A DNA stretch of 64,000 nucleotides, from assembly GCF_004745865.1 (NCBI RefSeq), contig NZ_SRKZ01000001.1, positions 62,001-126,000 of the forward strand, in the 5' to 3' direction. The DNA comes from Hymenobacter wooponensis (GTDB lineage: Bacteria; Bacteroidota; Bacteroidia; Cytophagales; Hymenobacteraceae). Position 1 is the stretch's first letter, and each line of letters begins with the position of its first letter. Made by a program: the position numbers and the translations under genes. Positions 18,555-27,372 of the stretch are shown here, in pieces. The notes under the pieces were generated by a model. It worked only from the letters and a program-made list of their open reading frames with translations, made no database searches and was not told where the DNA came from.

Positions 18555-19415
18555 ATGAAGTATAAAGCGCTTACACTCTTGATTCTGTTAACCGTGCTGG
18601 CTACGCTGGTACGGGCACAGAATCTGGTGCCCGTAGCCCGCCACTTGAAGTCGCCGCCCGCGCGCAAGGAGAAGTTTCAATTGTACCTGCTGGTAGGCCA
18701 GTCGAACATGGCTGGGCGCGGCCGGGTTGAGGCCCAGGACACCGTGCCAAACCCGCGGGTGTTGCGGCTGAACAAGGCTGGGCAGTGGGAAGTAGCCCAA
18801 GATCCTATCCACTTCGATAAGCCAGTAGCCGGCGTGGGGCCCGGCCTGACGTTTGGGCGCGATATGGCGGCGCTAGATACCAGTGTGGTTATTGGCCTGA
18901 TTCCGTGCGCCGTGGGGGGCTCAGGCATTGACGTGTGGCAGCCGGGGGCGTACTTCCCTGATACGCAGGTTAAGCCCTACGAAGAAGCCCTGGCACGCGC
19001 CCGCCACGCCATGCAGCAGGGCACACTGGCCGGCATCATTTGGCACCAGGGTGAGACTGATAGCACCCCTGAGAAAAGCGCAGCGTACCGAGAGAACTTG
19101 CGGGCTCTGATTGCCCGCTTTCGTCAGGAATTACAAGCGCCTGCCGTGCCTTTCGTGGCCGGGCAGTTGCCGGCATTTCAGCGCACCAAAACCGAACCTA
19201 ACGGCAAACCGAAGCCCAACCCCAGTCTCAAACGCATCAACAAAGCCCTCGCCCAACTCCGGCACGACGTAGGCCACTACAGCTACATCAGCAGCAAAGG
19301 CACTCATGACCGCGGCGACCAGCTCCACTTTGATGCTGCCTCGGCCAGGTTGCTAGGCCACCGCTACGCGCAAGCCATGCACAAGCTGCAACGGGCGGCC
19401 AGCCCTAGCAAGTAG
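18555..19415 (+). CDS. SASA-domain (CE6 / sialate-O-acetylesterase-like) carbohydrate esterase, exported
   Basis: After a signal peptide (MKYKALTLLILLTVLATLVRAQ) the SGNH-type motif LLVGQSNMAGRG places the nucleophile at Ser50. The later WHQGETDS block and the HFDAASARLLG segment near the C-terminus carry the other catalytic-site residues of this family (DUF303/SASA, including CE6 acetyl-xylan esterases). It probably removes acetyl groups from plant polysaccharide. It is 78 bp downstream of the GH2 gene, likely one operon. The region upstream has a short inverted repeat, GTTGAAC/GTTCAAC (18517-18539). It converges with the next gene, leaving only 3 bp between stops. Confidence 0.9.
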   Translation: MKYKALTLLILLTVLATLVRAQNLVPVARHLKSPPARKEKFQLYLLVGQSNMAGRGRVEAQDTVPNPRVLRLNKAGQWEVAQDPIHFDKPVAGVGPGLTFGRDMAALDTSVVIGLIPCAVGGSGIDVWQPGAYFPDTQVKPYEEALARARHAMQQGTLAGIIWHQGETDSTPEKSAAYRENLRALIARFRQELQAPAVPFVAGQLPAFQRTKTEPNGKPKPNPSLKRINKALAQLRHDVGHYSYISSKGTHDRGDQLHFDAASARLLGHRYAQAMHKLQRAASPSK

Positions 19416-19418
19416 CCC

Positions 19419-20081
19419 TTACTTGGCACCAGCGTTTTTAGCCCCTTCCGCAGGCAGGAGCCGGATGATAAAGTTTTTCAGCGGGTTGGTTTTGACGATA
19501 GTAAGTAGGCGTCCGTTAGTGTAGTGATACTGGTCTTCGCGCCCATCGCGCACGGCCCGGTAGGTGTTGTGGCCCGTGGCGGTCAGCGTAAAATAGTCGC
19601 CAAAATACTCGGCGTAGGCTTTGGAGTGGCCTAGTGGCTCGCCAAAGAACATATCGGTTACGGTGTAAGTAATGGGCTGGCTTTCAGTGGCGCGGTGCTG
19701 ATACTTATACTGGTTGGCTACGATGTCGTAATGGTCGCCTTTCCACTCAGTGCGGGAGGCAAAGTTGCCCTGGTTGGTGTGGGCCGCCACCGTAGACAAC
19801 ATCAGCTGCCCGTTCCGAACTTGGTTTACCACCTGGTAGTAAACCTTCAAGTGGTACACCAGAAAGTTGACCTGCACGTCGCTGGTGAGGGTGTACGTGA
19901 TAGTGTTGCCCGCCTGGGCCTGGCGCGTAGCCGTCATGGTGCCCACCCGCAGGCCTGCAACTTCGATGGAATACCGGCGAGTGTCTACGGGGCTGTTTGC
20001 CTGCCCACGCGCGCAGAGGGGCATAACGCAACTCAGAAGCCCGGCTGCCAGCAAGGTCCGGTGTAGGTGGCCGCGCTGCAT
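19419..20081 (-). CDS. Exported protein of unknown function, DUF6134-like
   Basis: A 220-residue protein with a signal peptide ending near CARGQANS. The rest is predicted beta-rich (RRYSIEVAGLRVGTMTATRQ... TLTSDVQVNFLVYHLKVYYQV...), with a pattern I associate with DUF6134 proteins of Bacteroidota; the name is tentative. No catalytic motif is evident. It is transcribed in the same direction as the DUF547 gene located 55 bp upstream, so both may be one unit. Confidence 0.8.
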   Translation of the reverse strand: MQRGHLHRTLLAAGLLSCVMPLCARGQANSPVDTRRYSIEVAGLRVGTMTATRQAQAGNTITYTLTSDVQVNFLVYHLKVYYQVVNQVRNGQLMLSTVAAHTNQGNFASRTEWKGDHYDIVANQYKYQHRATESQPITYTVTDMFFGEPLGHSKAYAEYFGDYFTLTATGHNTYRAVRDGREDQYHYTNGRLLTIVKTNPLKNFIIRLLPAEGAKNAGAK

Positions 20082-20136
20082 TTAGTGGCCTAGGGCAGTA
20101 GGTCCTTCCTGAGCTGACTGCTGGGCGGCGTGGGAC

Positions 20137-20937
20137 TTACTGCGCATTGAGGTTCCAATTGTAGTCGAGGTACGTCACCTTGGCGTTGGGGTCCATTTTG
20201 GTGGTGGAGTACTTGTTCACCCAGCTTGCCACCGACTGTCCATTATCGGTCCAGTCGCCCTTATACCAGTCAAAATACTTTGAGAGCTGGGCTTCATTCT
20301 TCCCGACTTTGTTTTTACCCGGGTTGTTCAGGAAGTCGCGGCCCTGGTCGTCGAGTTGGCGGTCGAGCTGCTCGGCGGTGTAGGCCTCATTGCGCAGGCG
20401 CGGGCACGAGATAGACGCGCACACCAGAGCAAAATGAATGCGCGGGTCATTATACTTTTTGCGCAGCGTGCCGTGCTCAATCTCATCGAGGCTCATCTTA
20501 GCGCCCCCAATTGTAAAGAACTTCGCGGCCCAAGGCGTCGTCACGAAGGGAATTTTGATTTTAGAGCCAATATCCTTGATGCTTTGCACGGGGTAGTGGT
20601 CCAGAATCAGGCGGATGGTGTAGGCGTTGTAGGCGTTGATCCAGTAGGCCATCTGCTCCTGCTTGCTCCAGCTGGCTGCGGGCGGATTTTTGCTTAGCAG
20701 CTGCAGGTACTGGTTAAATTCCTTCTGGTTTGCTTTCAGCCCCTTATAATTCACCAGACCTTTCTCATTGACATACTTTTTCAGCAGCCGGTCGTAGCCC
20801 GAGTGGTCAACGGCCGTAGGTGCGGTTGCCGCCGGAGCAGATGTGGGGGCAGAAGCTGGCTCAGGAGAAGTAAATGCGGCCACGGCCGCCAGGGCCCCTA
20901 GGAATAGCGGTAAAGCGAAGAAGCGATTCAATTGCAT
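20137..20937 (-). CDS. Exported DUF547-domain protein
   Basis: The DUF547 signature is clear: MAYWINAYNAYTIRLILDHYP at about residues 95-115, the HGTLRKKYNDPRIHFALVCAS segment, then CPRLRNEAYTAEQLDRQL. ATG at 20937 (MQLNRFFALPLFLGALAAVAAFT) gives a good signal peptide. The domain has invariant His and Cys residues but no proven activity. Its divergent neighbour is a TIGR04283-type glycosyltransferase; DUF547 genes are often near such genes in other bacteria, hinting at a common process. Confidence 0.92.
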   Translation of the reverse strand: MQLNRFFALPLFLGALAAVAAFTSPEPASAPTSAPAATAPTAVDHSGYDRLLKKYVNEKGLVNYKGLKANQKEFNQYLQLLSKNPPAASWSKQEQMAYWINAYNAYTIRLILDHYPVQSIKDIGSKIKIPFVTTPWAAKFFTIGGAKMSLDEIEHGTLRKKYNDPRIHFALVCASISCPRLRNEAYTAEQLDRQLDDQGRDFLNNPGKNKVGKNEAQLSKYFDWYKGDWTDNGQSVASWVNKYSTTKMDPNAKVTYLDYNWNLNAQ

Positions 20938-21164
20938 GCGGAGAGTGTATGGGAGGATATACGGAGCCAAGCGGCCGGTAAGATTTATACGAGGTCAATC
21001 TATACTCCTCCATATTTTCGTAAGATGCAGAAATACTCGTTGTGGAGCTTCACAGCTAGTGGCCTAGCGTGAGTAAACAGGCCTACAAAATTGCGCTGCT
21101 GTTTGCCCCTGCAACTTTATCCATTATCCCTCGGCGCCCTCCCCCTTTCCTCTCCAAGTAGCTT

Positions 21165-21851
21165 ATGCGTCTTAGCGTTATCATTCCCACGTACCAGGAG
21201 GCCGGCACCATTGCGCGGCTGGTGCGGGAGCTACGGCTGTATGCGGCTCATCACCCGGTCGAGATTTTGGTGGTAGATGCGCACAGCCCCGATAATACCG
21301 CCGCAGTCGCTCGCGAAGCCGGCGCTACCGTGCTGCTGGCTCCCAAACCAGGGCGTGCGGCGCAAATGAATTATGGGGCTGAGCACGCCACCGGCGACGT
21401 CCTGTACTTCGTGCACGCCGATGTGAGCATTCACCCCAACTTCTTTCAAAATATTCAGCAGGCCATAGCTGAAGGCCACGAAGCGGGCTGCTACCGGTTT
21501 CGGTTCGATTCCGCTCACCCCTTGCTGCGGATCAACAGCTTCGGCACCCGGTTTAAGGGCCTGATGAGCCGGGGCGGCGACCAAACGCTGTTTATCACCC
21601 GCTCGTTGTTTAGGCGGCTCGGGGGGTTTGATGAGCACTTCGTTATCATGGAGGACTTCGACATCATCGTTCGGATTCGCAAAGTAGCCTCCTTTAAAAT
21701 CATCCCGGAAGATGTGCTGGTTTCAGCGCGCAAGTACGCAGCCAACAGCTGGCTGCGCGTGCAGATAGCCAACCTGACGGCCTTCTCCCTGTTCTTCCTG
21801 AAGGTGTCGCCGGTGCGCATTGCCCGCACCTACAAAGCCATGCTTAACTAA
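21165..21851 (+). CDS. TIGR04283-type family 2 glycosyltransferase
   Basis: A 228-residue soluble GT2 enzyme. It opens with MRLSVIIPTYQEAGTIARLVREL, followed by VVDAHSPDNTAAVA and KPGRAAQMNYGAEHATGDVLYFVHADV, which is the diagnostic block of the TIGR04283 family (HAD in place of DxD). In arsenosugar gene sets such enzymes accompany ArsS; no arsenic gene is visible here. It is the first gene of a tight operon, 5 bp before the epimerase gene. Confidence 0.9.
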   Translation: MRLSVIIPTYQEAGTIARLVRELRLYAAHHPVEILVVDAHSPDNTAAVAREAGATVLLAPKPGRAAQMNYGAEHATGDVLYFVHADVSIHPNFFQNIQQAIAEGHEAGCYRFRFDSAHPLLRINSFGTRFKGLMSRGGDQTLFITRSLFRRLGGFDEHFVIMEDFDIIVRIRKVASFKIIPEDVLVSARKYAANSWLRVQIANLTAFSLFFLKVSPVRIARTYKAMLN

Positions 21852-21856
21852 CCCCG

Positions 21857-22861
21857 ATGCCGCCCACCGTACTCGTTACCGGTGCCAATGGCTTTCTGGG
21901 CCGCCACATCATGGCCGAGCTACTGCGCCGTAACTACGGCGTTCGGGCCCTGTTGCGGCCAGCCAGTGTTGGCAGTACGGCGGTGCTGCCGCCTTTGTCG
22001 GAGCTACCCGTAGAGTGCTGGGAAGGCGATATTTGCCAGCCCGCTACCATTGCTGGCGCGGCCACTGGCTGTGCAGCCATCATTCATGTGGCGGCGCTGG
22101 CCCAGGTAAACCCAGCCCGAAACCCCGCCGTGTGGGCCGTGAATGATGCTGGGACCGAGCACATGCTGGCCCTGGCCCGTCAGGCCCAGGTTGAGCGATT
22201 TATATACGTGGGCACGGCCAACGTTTTCGGGTTTGGCAGCCGCCAGCACCCCGGCGACGAAACCCGCCCCTTCGCCGGTCACCGCTATGGCCTCGACTAC
22301 ATGGACAGCAAGGTAGCCGCCACGGCACGCGTGCTGCGGGCGGTGCGGGAGCGGCAGCTACCCGGCGTGCTGGTGCACCCCACCTTCATGCTGGGGCCCG
22401 GCGACGCTAAACCTACTTCCAACGCCCTACTACTAGAGCTGTACCGGGGCCGGGTGGCAGGCTACCCGGCGGGTGGAAAAAATTACGTGCACGTGCAGGA
22501 CGTGGCCTACGCCACGGTGCAGGCCCTAACGCAGGGCCGCATTGGGGAGTCGTACATTCTAGGCCACCTTAATCTCAGCTACCGCGAGGCTTTTCGCCTT
22601 ATTGCCGACACGCTGGACGTACAGCCTCCGCGCTGGCCCGTGCCGGCTCCACTGGCCCGCCTTGTAGGGGCCGCAAGCGACCTGCAGGCTACGCTCACCA
22701 AACGGCCAGCGCTGCTCAATTCGGCCATGACGGCCGTAGCCAACGATGGGCATTACTTCAGCTGCCAGAAAGCTCTCACGGAGCTAGACTTGCCCCAAAC
22801 TCCTATTGAACACGCCATTGCGGAAGCCTTCGCCTGGTTTAAGGCCCACCACTATGTCTGA
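21857..22861 (+). CDS. NAD-dependent epimerase/dehydratase (extended SDR)
   Basis: The Rossmann motif TGANGFLGRH is at residues 7-16 and the catalytic Tyr-x3-Lys appears as YMDSK at about residue 150. The overall layout (334 residues, YVGTANVFGFG, HPTFMLGPGD) resembles dihydroflavonol-4-reductase / 3-beta-hydroxysteroid-type members of the extended SDR family. The substrate is unknown. The next gene starts inside its last codons (ATGTCTGA overlap), indicating translational coupling. Confidence 0.9.
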   Translation: MPPTVLVTGANGFLGRHIMAELLRRNYGVRALLRPASVGSTAVLPPLSELPVECWEGDICQPATIAGAATGCAAIIHVAALAQVNPARNPAVWAVNDAGTEHMLALARQAQVERFIYVGTANVFGFGSRQHPGDETRPFAGHRYGLDYMDSKVAATARVLRAVRERQLPGVLVHPTFMLGPGDAKPTSNALLLELYRGRVAGYPAGGKNYVHVQDVAYATVQALTQGRIGESYILGHLNLSYREAFRLIADTLDVQPPRWPVPAPLARLVGAASDLQATLTKRPALLNSAMTAVANDGHYFSCQKALTELDLPQTPIEHAIAEAFAWFKAHHYV

Positions 22862-23741
22862 TTTACACGTGCCTGATAGCTCTACCCTGTTGCAGCAGCC
22901 AACGAGGGCCAAGGCCACGGCGGCTCAGCCGGGGCACTTTGCCGGTAAAGTAGCCATTGTTACGGGCTCAGAGTCGGGCATTGGGCGTGAAACAGCGCGT
23001 GCACTGTGTGAGCAGGGCGCTAGCGTGGTGCTAAACGGCCGGAACCCCGTTCGCCTGGAGCAAACCTGCTCCTCGCTGCGGGAGGCAGGCTTCCTAGTAA
23101 CCAGCTGCGTAGCCGACGTGACTGACTACGCCGACTGCCAACGACTCATAAGCACCGCCCTGCACGCTTTTGGGCAGCTAGATATCCTGGTTACAAATGC
23201 CAGCATTTCTATGCGGGCTTATTTCGCCGATATGGAGCCCGAGGTATTCCGACAGGTGCTCGACAGCAACGTGTACGGCTCGGTGTACCCGCTGAAAGCT
23301 GCCCTGCCGCACCTCATCCAAAGCCGGGGAAGCGTGACGTTTATTTCTTCAATTTCGGCGCTCAATGGCATGCCCAGTGGCTCGGCCTATTGCGCGGGAA
23401 AAGCGGCCCTTTCCAACCTAGCCCATACGTTGCGGCTAGAGTTGCTTGATACAGGCATTCACCTGGGGGTGGTGCACATTGGGTTCACCCAGAACGATGC
23501 CGATAAGCGCGTGCTAGATGCCACCGGCCAGCCCGTGCAGATTGCGCACCGGCCGCCGCGCTGGCAGAAAACACAGGTGCAGGTAGCGCACATTATCCTG
23601 CGCCATATTCGGCGGCGGCGACAGCGCACCGTTATTTCGGCCCTAGGCCACCTCATTCTGCTGGTACACACCTACCTGCCCCGCCTCGGCGATTGGGTGG
23701 TGCGCACCACTCTTCGCCGCATGCGTCATTTCTACGAATAG
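22854..23741 (+). CDS. Short-chain dehydrogenase/reductase
   Basis: A classical SDR of 295 residues: cofactor motif TGSESGIG, structural NAS motif in LVTNASISM, and active-site Ser plus YCAGK (Tyr-x3-Lys). ATG at 22854 is chosen because it overlaps the stop of the preceding epimerase gene by 8 bp; a longer frame from 22806 lies wholly within that gene. A C-terminal stretch (ILRHIRRRRQRTVISALGHLILLVHTYLPRL) is basic and hydrophobic and may associate with the membrane, as in lipid-modifying SDRs. Together the three genes may build or modify a glycosylated lipid, which is inference. Confidence 0.9.
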   Translation: MSDLHVPDSSTLLQQPTRAKATAAQPGHFAGKVAIVTGSESGIGRETARALCEQGASVVLNGRNPVRLEQTCSSLREAGFLVTSCVADVTDYADCQRLISTALHAFGQLDILVTNASISMRAYFADMEPEVFRQVLDSNVYGSVYPLKAALPHLIQSRGSVTFISSISALNGMPSGSAYCAGKAALSNLAHTLRLELLDTGIHLGVVHIGFTQNDADKRVLDATGQPVQIAHRPPRWQKTQVQVAHIILRHIRRRRQRTVISALGHLILLVHTYLPRLGDWVVRTTLRRMRHFYE

Positions 23742-23776
23742 CCTGCAGAAAGGCGCCCTTTCGTTTGCGCTAACAA

Positions 23777-24913
23777 TTAGGCAAGCTTGCTTGCTTTGGC
23801 GGCAGCTTCTACCAGGCGCTCCCCTTCTGGGTGGCGAACCAAGGAGTTACGCACGGAGGAGTTACGCACCGAGGAATTACGCACCAGCAACTCGGGGCGC
23901 AGTGCCACCTGGCGAGGCGCAAATGGGCGGCCATCGGCTTCAATCAATTCTAGCAGCAACCGTACGGCAGCCTGGCCCATTTCTTCACAACGCTGATCAA
24001 TAGTAGTGATTGAGGGCTCCGTGACCACAGTAAATGTTTCGTTACTGAAGCCGGCAATGGCTACGTCTTGCGGCACGCGCAGCCCTTGGCGGTGCACCTC
24101 CTGCAGGGCTCCTAACGCGCCGTAGTCGCCGGCGGCAAATACTCCATCTGGCGGAATGGGGCTGGCAAGCAGGTCGCGCATGGCGTCAATGGCCTGGCTT
24201 TGTATCATGTCGGTGTACACAATCAGGCTTTCGTCTTCGGGTAGGCCTGCTTCCCGAAGCGCATCAAGGTAGCCCTGCCGCCGGTTTTTATAGATATTCA
24301 AGTGCTGCGGCCCCGCAATGTGGGCAATGCGGCGGCAGCCTTGTTCAATGAGATGGCGCGTAGAAACGTAGCCGCCTTCCTGATCATCGAGCACCACGGC
24401 ATTTACGTTGTCGCCTTCCACAATGCGGTCGAAGAACACGAGCGGCATGCCGCGGCTGCGCAACTTCTCAAAATGCCGGAAGTCACGGGTGGTGCGCGAT
24501 AAAGAGACCAGCACCCCGGCTACCTGAGCGCTGAGCAGGATATCTAGGTTGCGCCGCTCCTGGGCTACGTCTTCGTTTGATTGGCAGATAATAACATTGT
24601 ACCCCGCTTTGCTGGCCGCCGACTCAATACCATGTACTACCGAGGGAAAGAAACGCCCTTCTATGTAGGGCACTACAATGCCCAGCAGCTGACTTTTGCC
24701 TTTGCGCAGAGCCGAGGCCAGGCGGTTGGGCTGGTAGTTGTACTTTTTGGCCAGCTTCAGCACCTTCTGCTTCATGGCCGGGCCAATACTATAATGGTCA
24801 CTAAGCGCCCGCGAAATAGTAGTCATCGACACCCCTAGCTCCCGAGCTAGGTCGGCCATGGAGACGGGGATAGTAGTATTTGGTTCGGGAGCTTGCTTTT
24901 TTCGAGGCGCCAT
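23777..24913 (-). CDS. LacI-family regulator (second), candidate arabinose regulator
   Basis: HTH at residues about 18-62 (VSMADLARELGVSMTTISRALSDHYSIG), then a sugar-sensing domain with SQLLGIVVPYIEGRFFPSVVHGIE. The length of 378 residues slightly exceeds the family norm because of both an N-terminal extension (MAPRKKQAPEPNTT) and a C-terminal tail. The tail carries a five-residue tandem repeat, VRNSS, three times, encoded by a 15-bp repeat. The gene is divergent from the GH51/GH43 operon. A palindrome, GCACAATGCTTTGTGT, lies 14-29 bp upstream of its start right at a TATCTTTA -7 box, and the same palindrome recurs in front of other arabinose genes, so autoregulation and control of an arabinose regulon are inferred. 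Confidence 0.93.
   Translation of the reverse strand: MAPRKKQAPEPNTTIPVSMADLARELGVSMTTISRALSDHYSIGPAMKQKVLKLAKKYNYQPNRLASALRKGKSQLLGIVVPYIEGRFFPSVVHGIESAASKAGYNVIICQSNEDVAQERRNLDILLSAQVAGVLVSLSRTTRDFRHFEKLRSRGMPLVFFDRIVEGDNVNAVVLDDQEGGYVSTRHLIEQGCRRIAHIAGPQHLNIYKNRRQGYLDALREAGLPEDESLIVYTDMIQSQAIDAMRDLLASPIPPDGVFAAGDYGALGALQEVHRQGLRVPQDVAIAGFSNETFTVVTEPSITTIDQRCEEMGQAAVRLLLELIEADGRPFAPRQVALRPELLVRNSSVRNSSVRNSLVRHPEGERLVEAAAKASKLA
23841..23885. repeat. Three tandem 15-bp repeats in the regulator's 3' end
   Basis: The unit GAGGAGTTACGCACC occurs three times with one or two changes each, encoding VRNSS-type pentapeptides at the C-terminus of the LacI-type regulator. Probably slipped-strand expansion. 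Confidence 0.85.
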
Positions 24914-24926
24914 ATTGCGGGATGCT

Positions 24927-24942
24927 GCACAATGCTTTGTGT
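24927..24942. promoter_or_regulatory. Operator-like palindrome at the regulator's own promoter
   Basis: GCACAATGCTTTGTGT matches ACACAA-N4-TTGTGT with one change. On the minus strand it directly follows the -7 box TATCTTTA, so bound repressor would block the transcription start. Confidence 0.7.
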
Positions 24943-25101
24943 AAAGATATAATTATCTGAGGTCAGAACGCAGTTTAGGCTATCAGGAGTTTGGTTTCCG
25001 GCTGTATTCTATCGTTTGCGGAGGTTTGGGTAGCAGAACCGTATGGGATAAAACTCGGCCTTTATTTTCTAAAAACAACCCACATATTCTGATTTTCTTT
25101 T

Positions 25102-25123
25102 TACTTTACACAATCGATTGTGT
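25102..25123 (+). promoter_or_regulatory. Promoter and perfect operator palindrome of the GH51 operon
   Basis: A TACTTTA -7-like box runs straight into ACACAATCGATTGTGT (25108-25123), a perfect 16-bp palindrome. The GH51 start codon is 126 bp downstream. Confidence 0.75.
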
Positions 25124-25248
25124 CGATCAAGCATAGGTATTGCCTCTCCTTCCCGGCTCCGTTACCTAAAAAATGACGCTGTCAGCATTATCGATGTACG
25201 ATTTGTGCCTTTCTGATTTCGGTGTCATCCGCTCATTTCATCAACTAC

Positions 25249-27360
25249 ATGCCCACATCTTCTCCCACCCGCTTCACGCCGCTCGTTACTGGCCTAGCCT
25301 TTCTAGGCACACTGGGTTTAGGCTCTGCTTTTGCTCAGACTTCCCCTACCGCCGCTAACACCATTACCGTACAGGTAAACAAGCCCGGTGCCTCCATCCA
25401 GAAAACCATGTACGGCCTGTTCTTCGAGGACATCAACTTTGCCGCCGACGGCGGGCTGTACCCCGAGCTGGTCAAGAACAAGTCGTTTGAGTTGGATGAG
25501 CACCTCATTGGCTGGCGCGGCATTCGGGGCGCGGCGGCGCTTTCCACCTACACAGTATCGAGCCAGCAGCCCATCAGTGCTCAGAACAATCACTTCCTGC
25601 GCATGACGGCCACTACGGCCAGCCCCGATGCCGGTTTCATCAACGAAGGCTTCCGGGGTATGGGCGTGAAGCAGGGCGGCGAGTACACGTTCTCCGTGTA
25701 CCTGCGGAAGGGCCCCGGCAGCGTGAGCGGCCTGAACGTAACGCTGGAGGAAGAAGGCCGCGGCGCTGGCGCTGGTCCCGAAGCCGGCCCCTCGGGCAAA
25801 GTACTGGCTCAAACTACCATTACGGGCCTCACGGGTGAGTGGAAGAAGTACACGGCGGTGTTAAAGTCGTCGGGCACGGCGCAACGGGCACGTCTCAAGC
25901 TGACCATGGAAGGAGCCGGCACCCTCGACCTCGATGTGGTATCACTGTTCCCAAAGGACACCTATAAGAACCGCGAGAATGGCCTGCGCACCGACTTGGT
26001 GCAACTGCTAAAGGACATGAACCCCGGCTTTCTGCGCTTCCCTGGCGGCTGCATTGTGGAGGGCCGTAACCTTACCGAGCGGTATCAGTGGAAAGAAACC
26101 ATTGGCGACGTGGCCAGCCGCGTGCCGCTGGTAAACCGCTGGAACATGGAGTTCAAGCATCGCTCTACCCCCGACTACTACCAGTCGTTTGGCCTGGGCT
26201 TCTTTGAGTACTTCCAGCTTTCCGAAGACATTGGCGCCGAGCCCGTGCCGATTCTGAACGTGGGCATGGCCTGCCAGTTCAACTCCGCTGAGTTGGCCCC
26301 GGTTTCGGGGGTAGCAGCTAGCGGCCCGAATGCCGGTTCCTCGCACAACCACGAAGACGACGACCCGACGCTGGAAACCTTCATTCAGGATGCGCTGGAT
26401 TTGATTGAGTTTGCCAACGGCCCCGCCAGCAGCCCCTGGGGCGCCAAGCGCGCGGCTATGGGCCACGCCGCACCCTTCAACCTAAAGTACATCGGCATTG
26501 GCAACGAGCAGTGGGGCCCCCAGTACCTGGAGCGCTACGAGCCGTTTATGAAAGCCATCAAGGCCAAGTACCCCAAGATGAACATCGTATCCAGCGCGGG
26601 CCCGAGCCCCGATGGGGAGCTGTTCAATAAGGCTACGCAGCGCCTGCGCGAGCTGAACGCCGAGGTGATTGACGAGCACTACTACGCCAAGCCGGAATGG
26701 TTCCGCCAGAACGTGGGCCGCTACGACAACTACCCCACCACGGGCTCCAAGATTTTCGCGGGCGAGTATGCCGCCCAAAGCGTAGCCATCGGTAGCCCCG
26801 ACAACAAGAACAGCTGGGACTGCGCCATCTCGGAAGCAGCCTTCATGACTGGCCTAGAGCGCAACGCTGATAAGGTGGTAATGGCTTCCTACGCACCGCT
26901 GTTTGCCCACGTGGATGCCTGGCAGTGGACGCCCGATATGATCTGGTTCGACAACCTAAAGTCGTACGGCACGCCCAACTACTACGTGCAGAAGATGTAC
27001 TCCACCAACCCTGGCACCACCATGCTGCCCGTGCAGCGCGGCGGCAATGCCAAGAATGGCGAAGACAACCTGTTTAGCAGCGCCACGGCCGACGACAAAA
27101 CCGGCGAAATCATTGTGAAGCTGGTGAACTACTCCACGGCGGCACGCCCGGTTACCATCAACCTGCAGGGCGTGAAGAAGCTGGGTAAAGCCGGCAAAGC
27201 CACCGTGCTGGCCAGCAACGACCTGAACGCCGTGAATAGCTTGGAGCAACCCATGAACATTGCCCCCAAGGACGAGTCGTTCAAGGTAAAGTCCTCGAAC
27301 GTTACTTATACGCTGGCCCCGAACTCGTTCACGGTGCTACGTATCCCCGGCAAGCGTTAA
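25249..27360 (+). CDS. GH51 alpha-L-arabinofuranosidase, exported
   Basis: A 703-residue GH51 enzyme that releases terminal L-arabinofuranose from arabinan, arabinoxylan or arabinogalactan. Motifs: ISIQKTMYGLFFEDINFAADGGLYPEL-type opening near residue 45 (read here as ASIQKTMYGLFFEDINFAAD), FRFPGGCIVEG, acid/base Glu in IGIGNEQWG (about 420) and nucleophile Glu in FAGEYAAQ (about 506). A CBM4-like insertion lies between about residues 100 and 220. ATG at 25249 (MPTSSPTRFTPLVTGLAFLGTLG...) begins a signal peptide; an earlier GTG at 25222 is less likely. It is the first gene of an operon with a GH43, behind the perfect operator palindrome. Confidence 0.95.
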   Translation: MPTSSPTRFTPLVTGLAFLGTLGLGSAFAQTSPTAANTITVQVNKPGASIQKTMYGLFFEDINFAADGGLYPELVKNKSFELDEHLIGWRGIRGAAALSTYTVSSQQPISAQNNHFLRMTATTASPDAGFINEGFRGMGVKQGGEYTFSVYLRKGPGSVSGLNVTLEEEGRGAGAGPEAGPSGKVLAQTTITGLTGEWKKYTAVLKSSGTAQRARLKLTMEGAGTLDLDVVSLFPKDTYKNRENGLRTDLVQLLKDMNPGFLRFPGGCIVEGRNLTERYQWKETIGDVASRVPLVNRWNMEFKHRSTPDYYQSFGLGFFEYFQLSEDIGAEPVPILNVGMACQFNSAELAPVSGVAASGPNAGSSHNHEDDDPTLETFIQDALDLIEFANGPASSPWGAKRAAMGHAAPFNLKYIGIGNEQWGPQYLERYEPFMKAIKAKYPKMNIVSSAGPSPDGELFNKATQRLRELNAEVIDEHYYAKPEWFRQNVGRYDNYPTTGSKIFAGEYAAQSVAIGSPDNKNSWDCAISEAAFMTGLERNADKVVMASYAPLFAHVDAWQWTPDMIWFDNLKSYGTPNYYVQKMYSTNPGTTMLPVQRGGNAKNGEDNLFSSATADDKTGEIIVKLVNYSTAARPVTINLQGVKKLGKAGKATVLASNDLNAVNSLEQPMNIAPKDESFKVKSSNVTYTLAPNSFTVLRIPGKR

Positions 27361-27372
27361 TCAGCCGCAGCT

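Larger units (their letters stand above)
24914..25248. other. Divergent regulatory region of regulator and GH51 operon
   Basis: 335 bp without a gene. It carries operator-like palindromes at 24927-24942 and 25108-25123 and -7-like boxes on both strands (TATCTTTA minus at 24942-24949, TACTTTA plus at 25102-25108). Confidence 0.7.
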
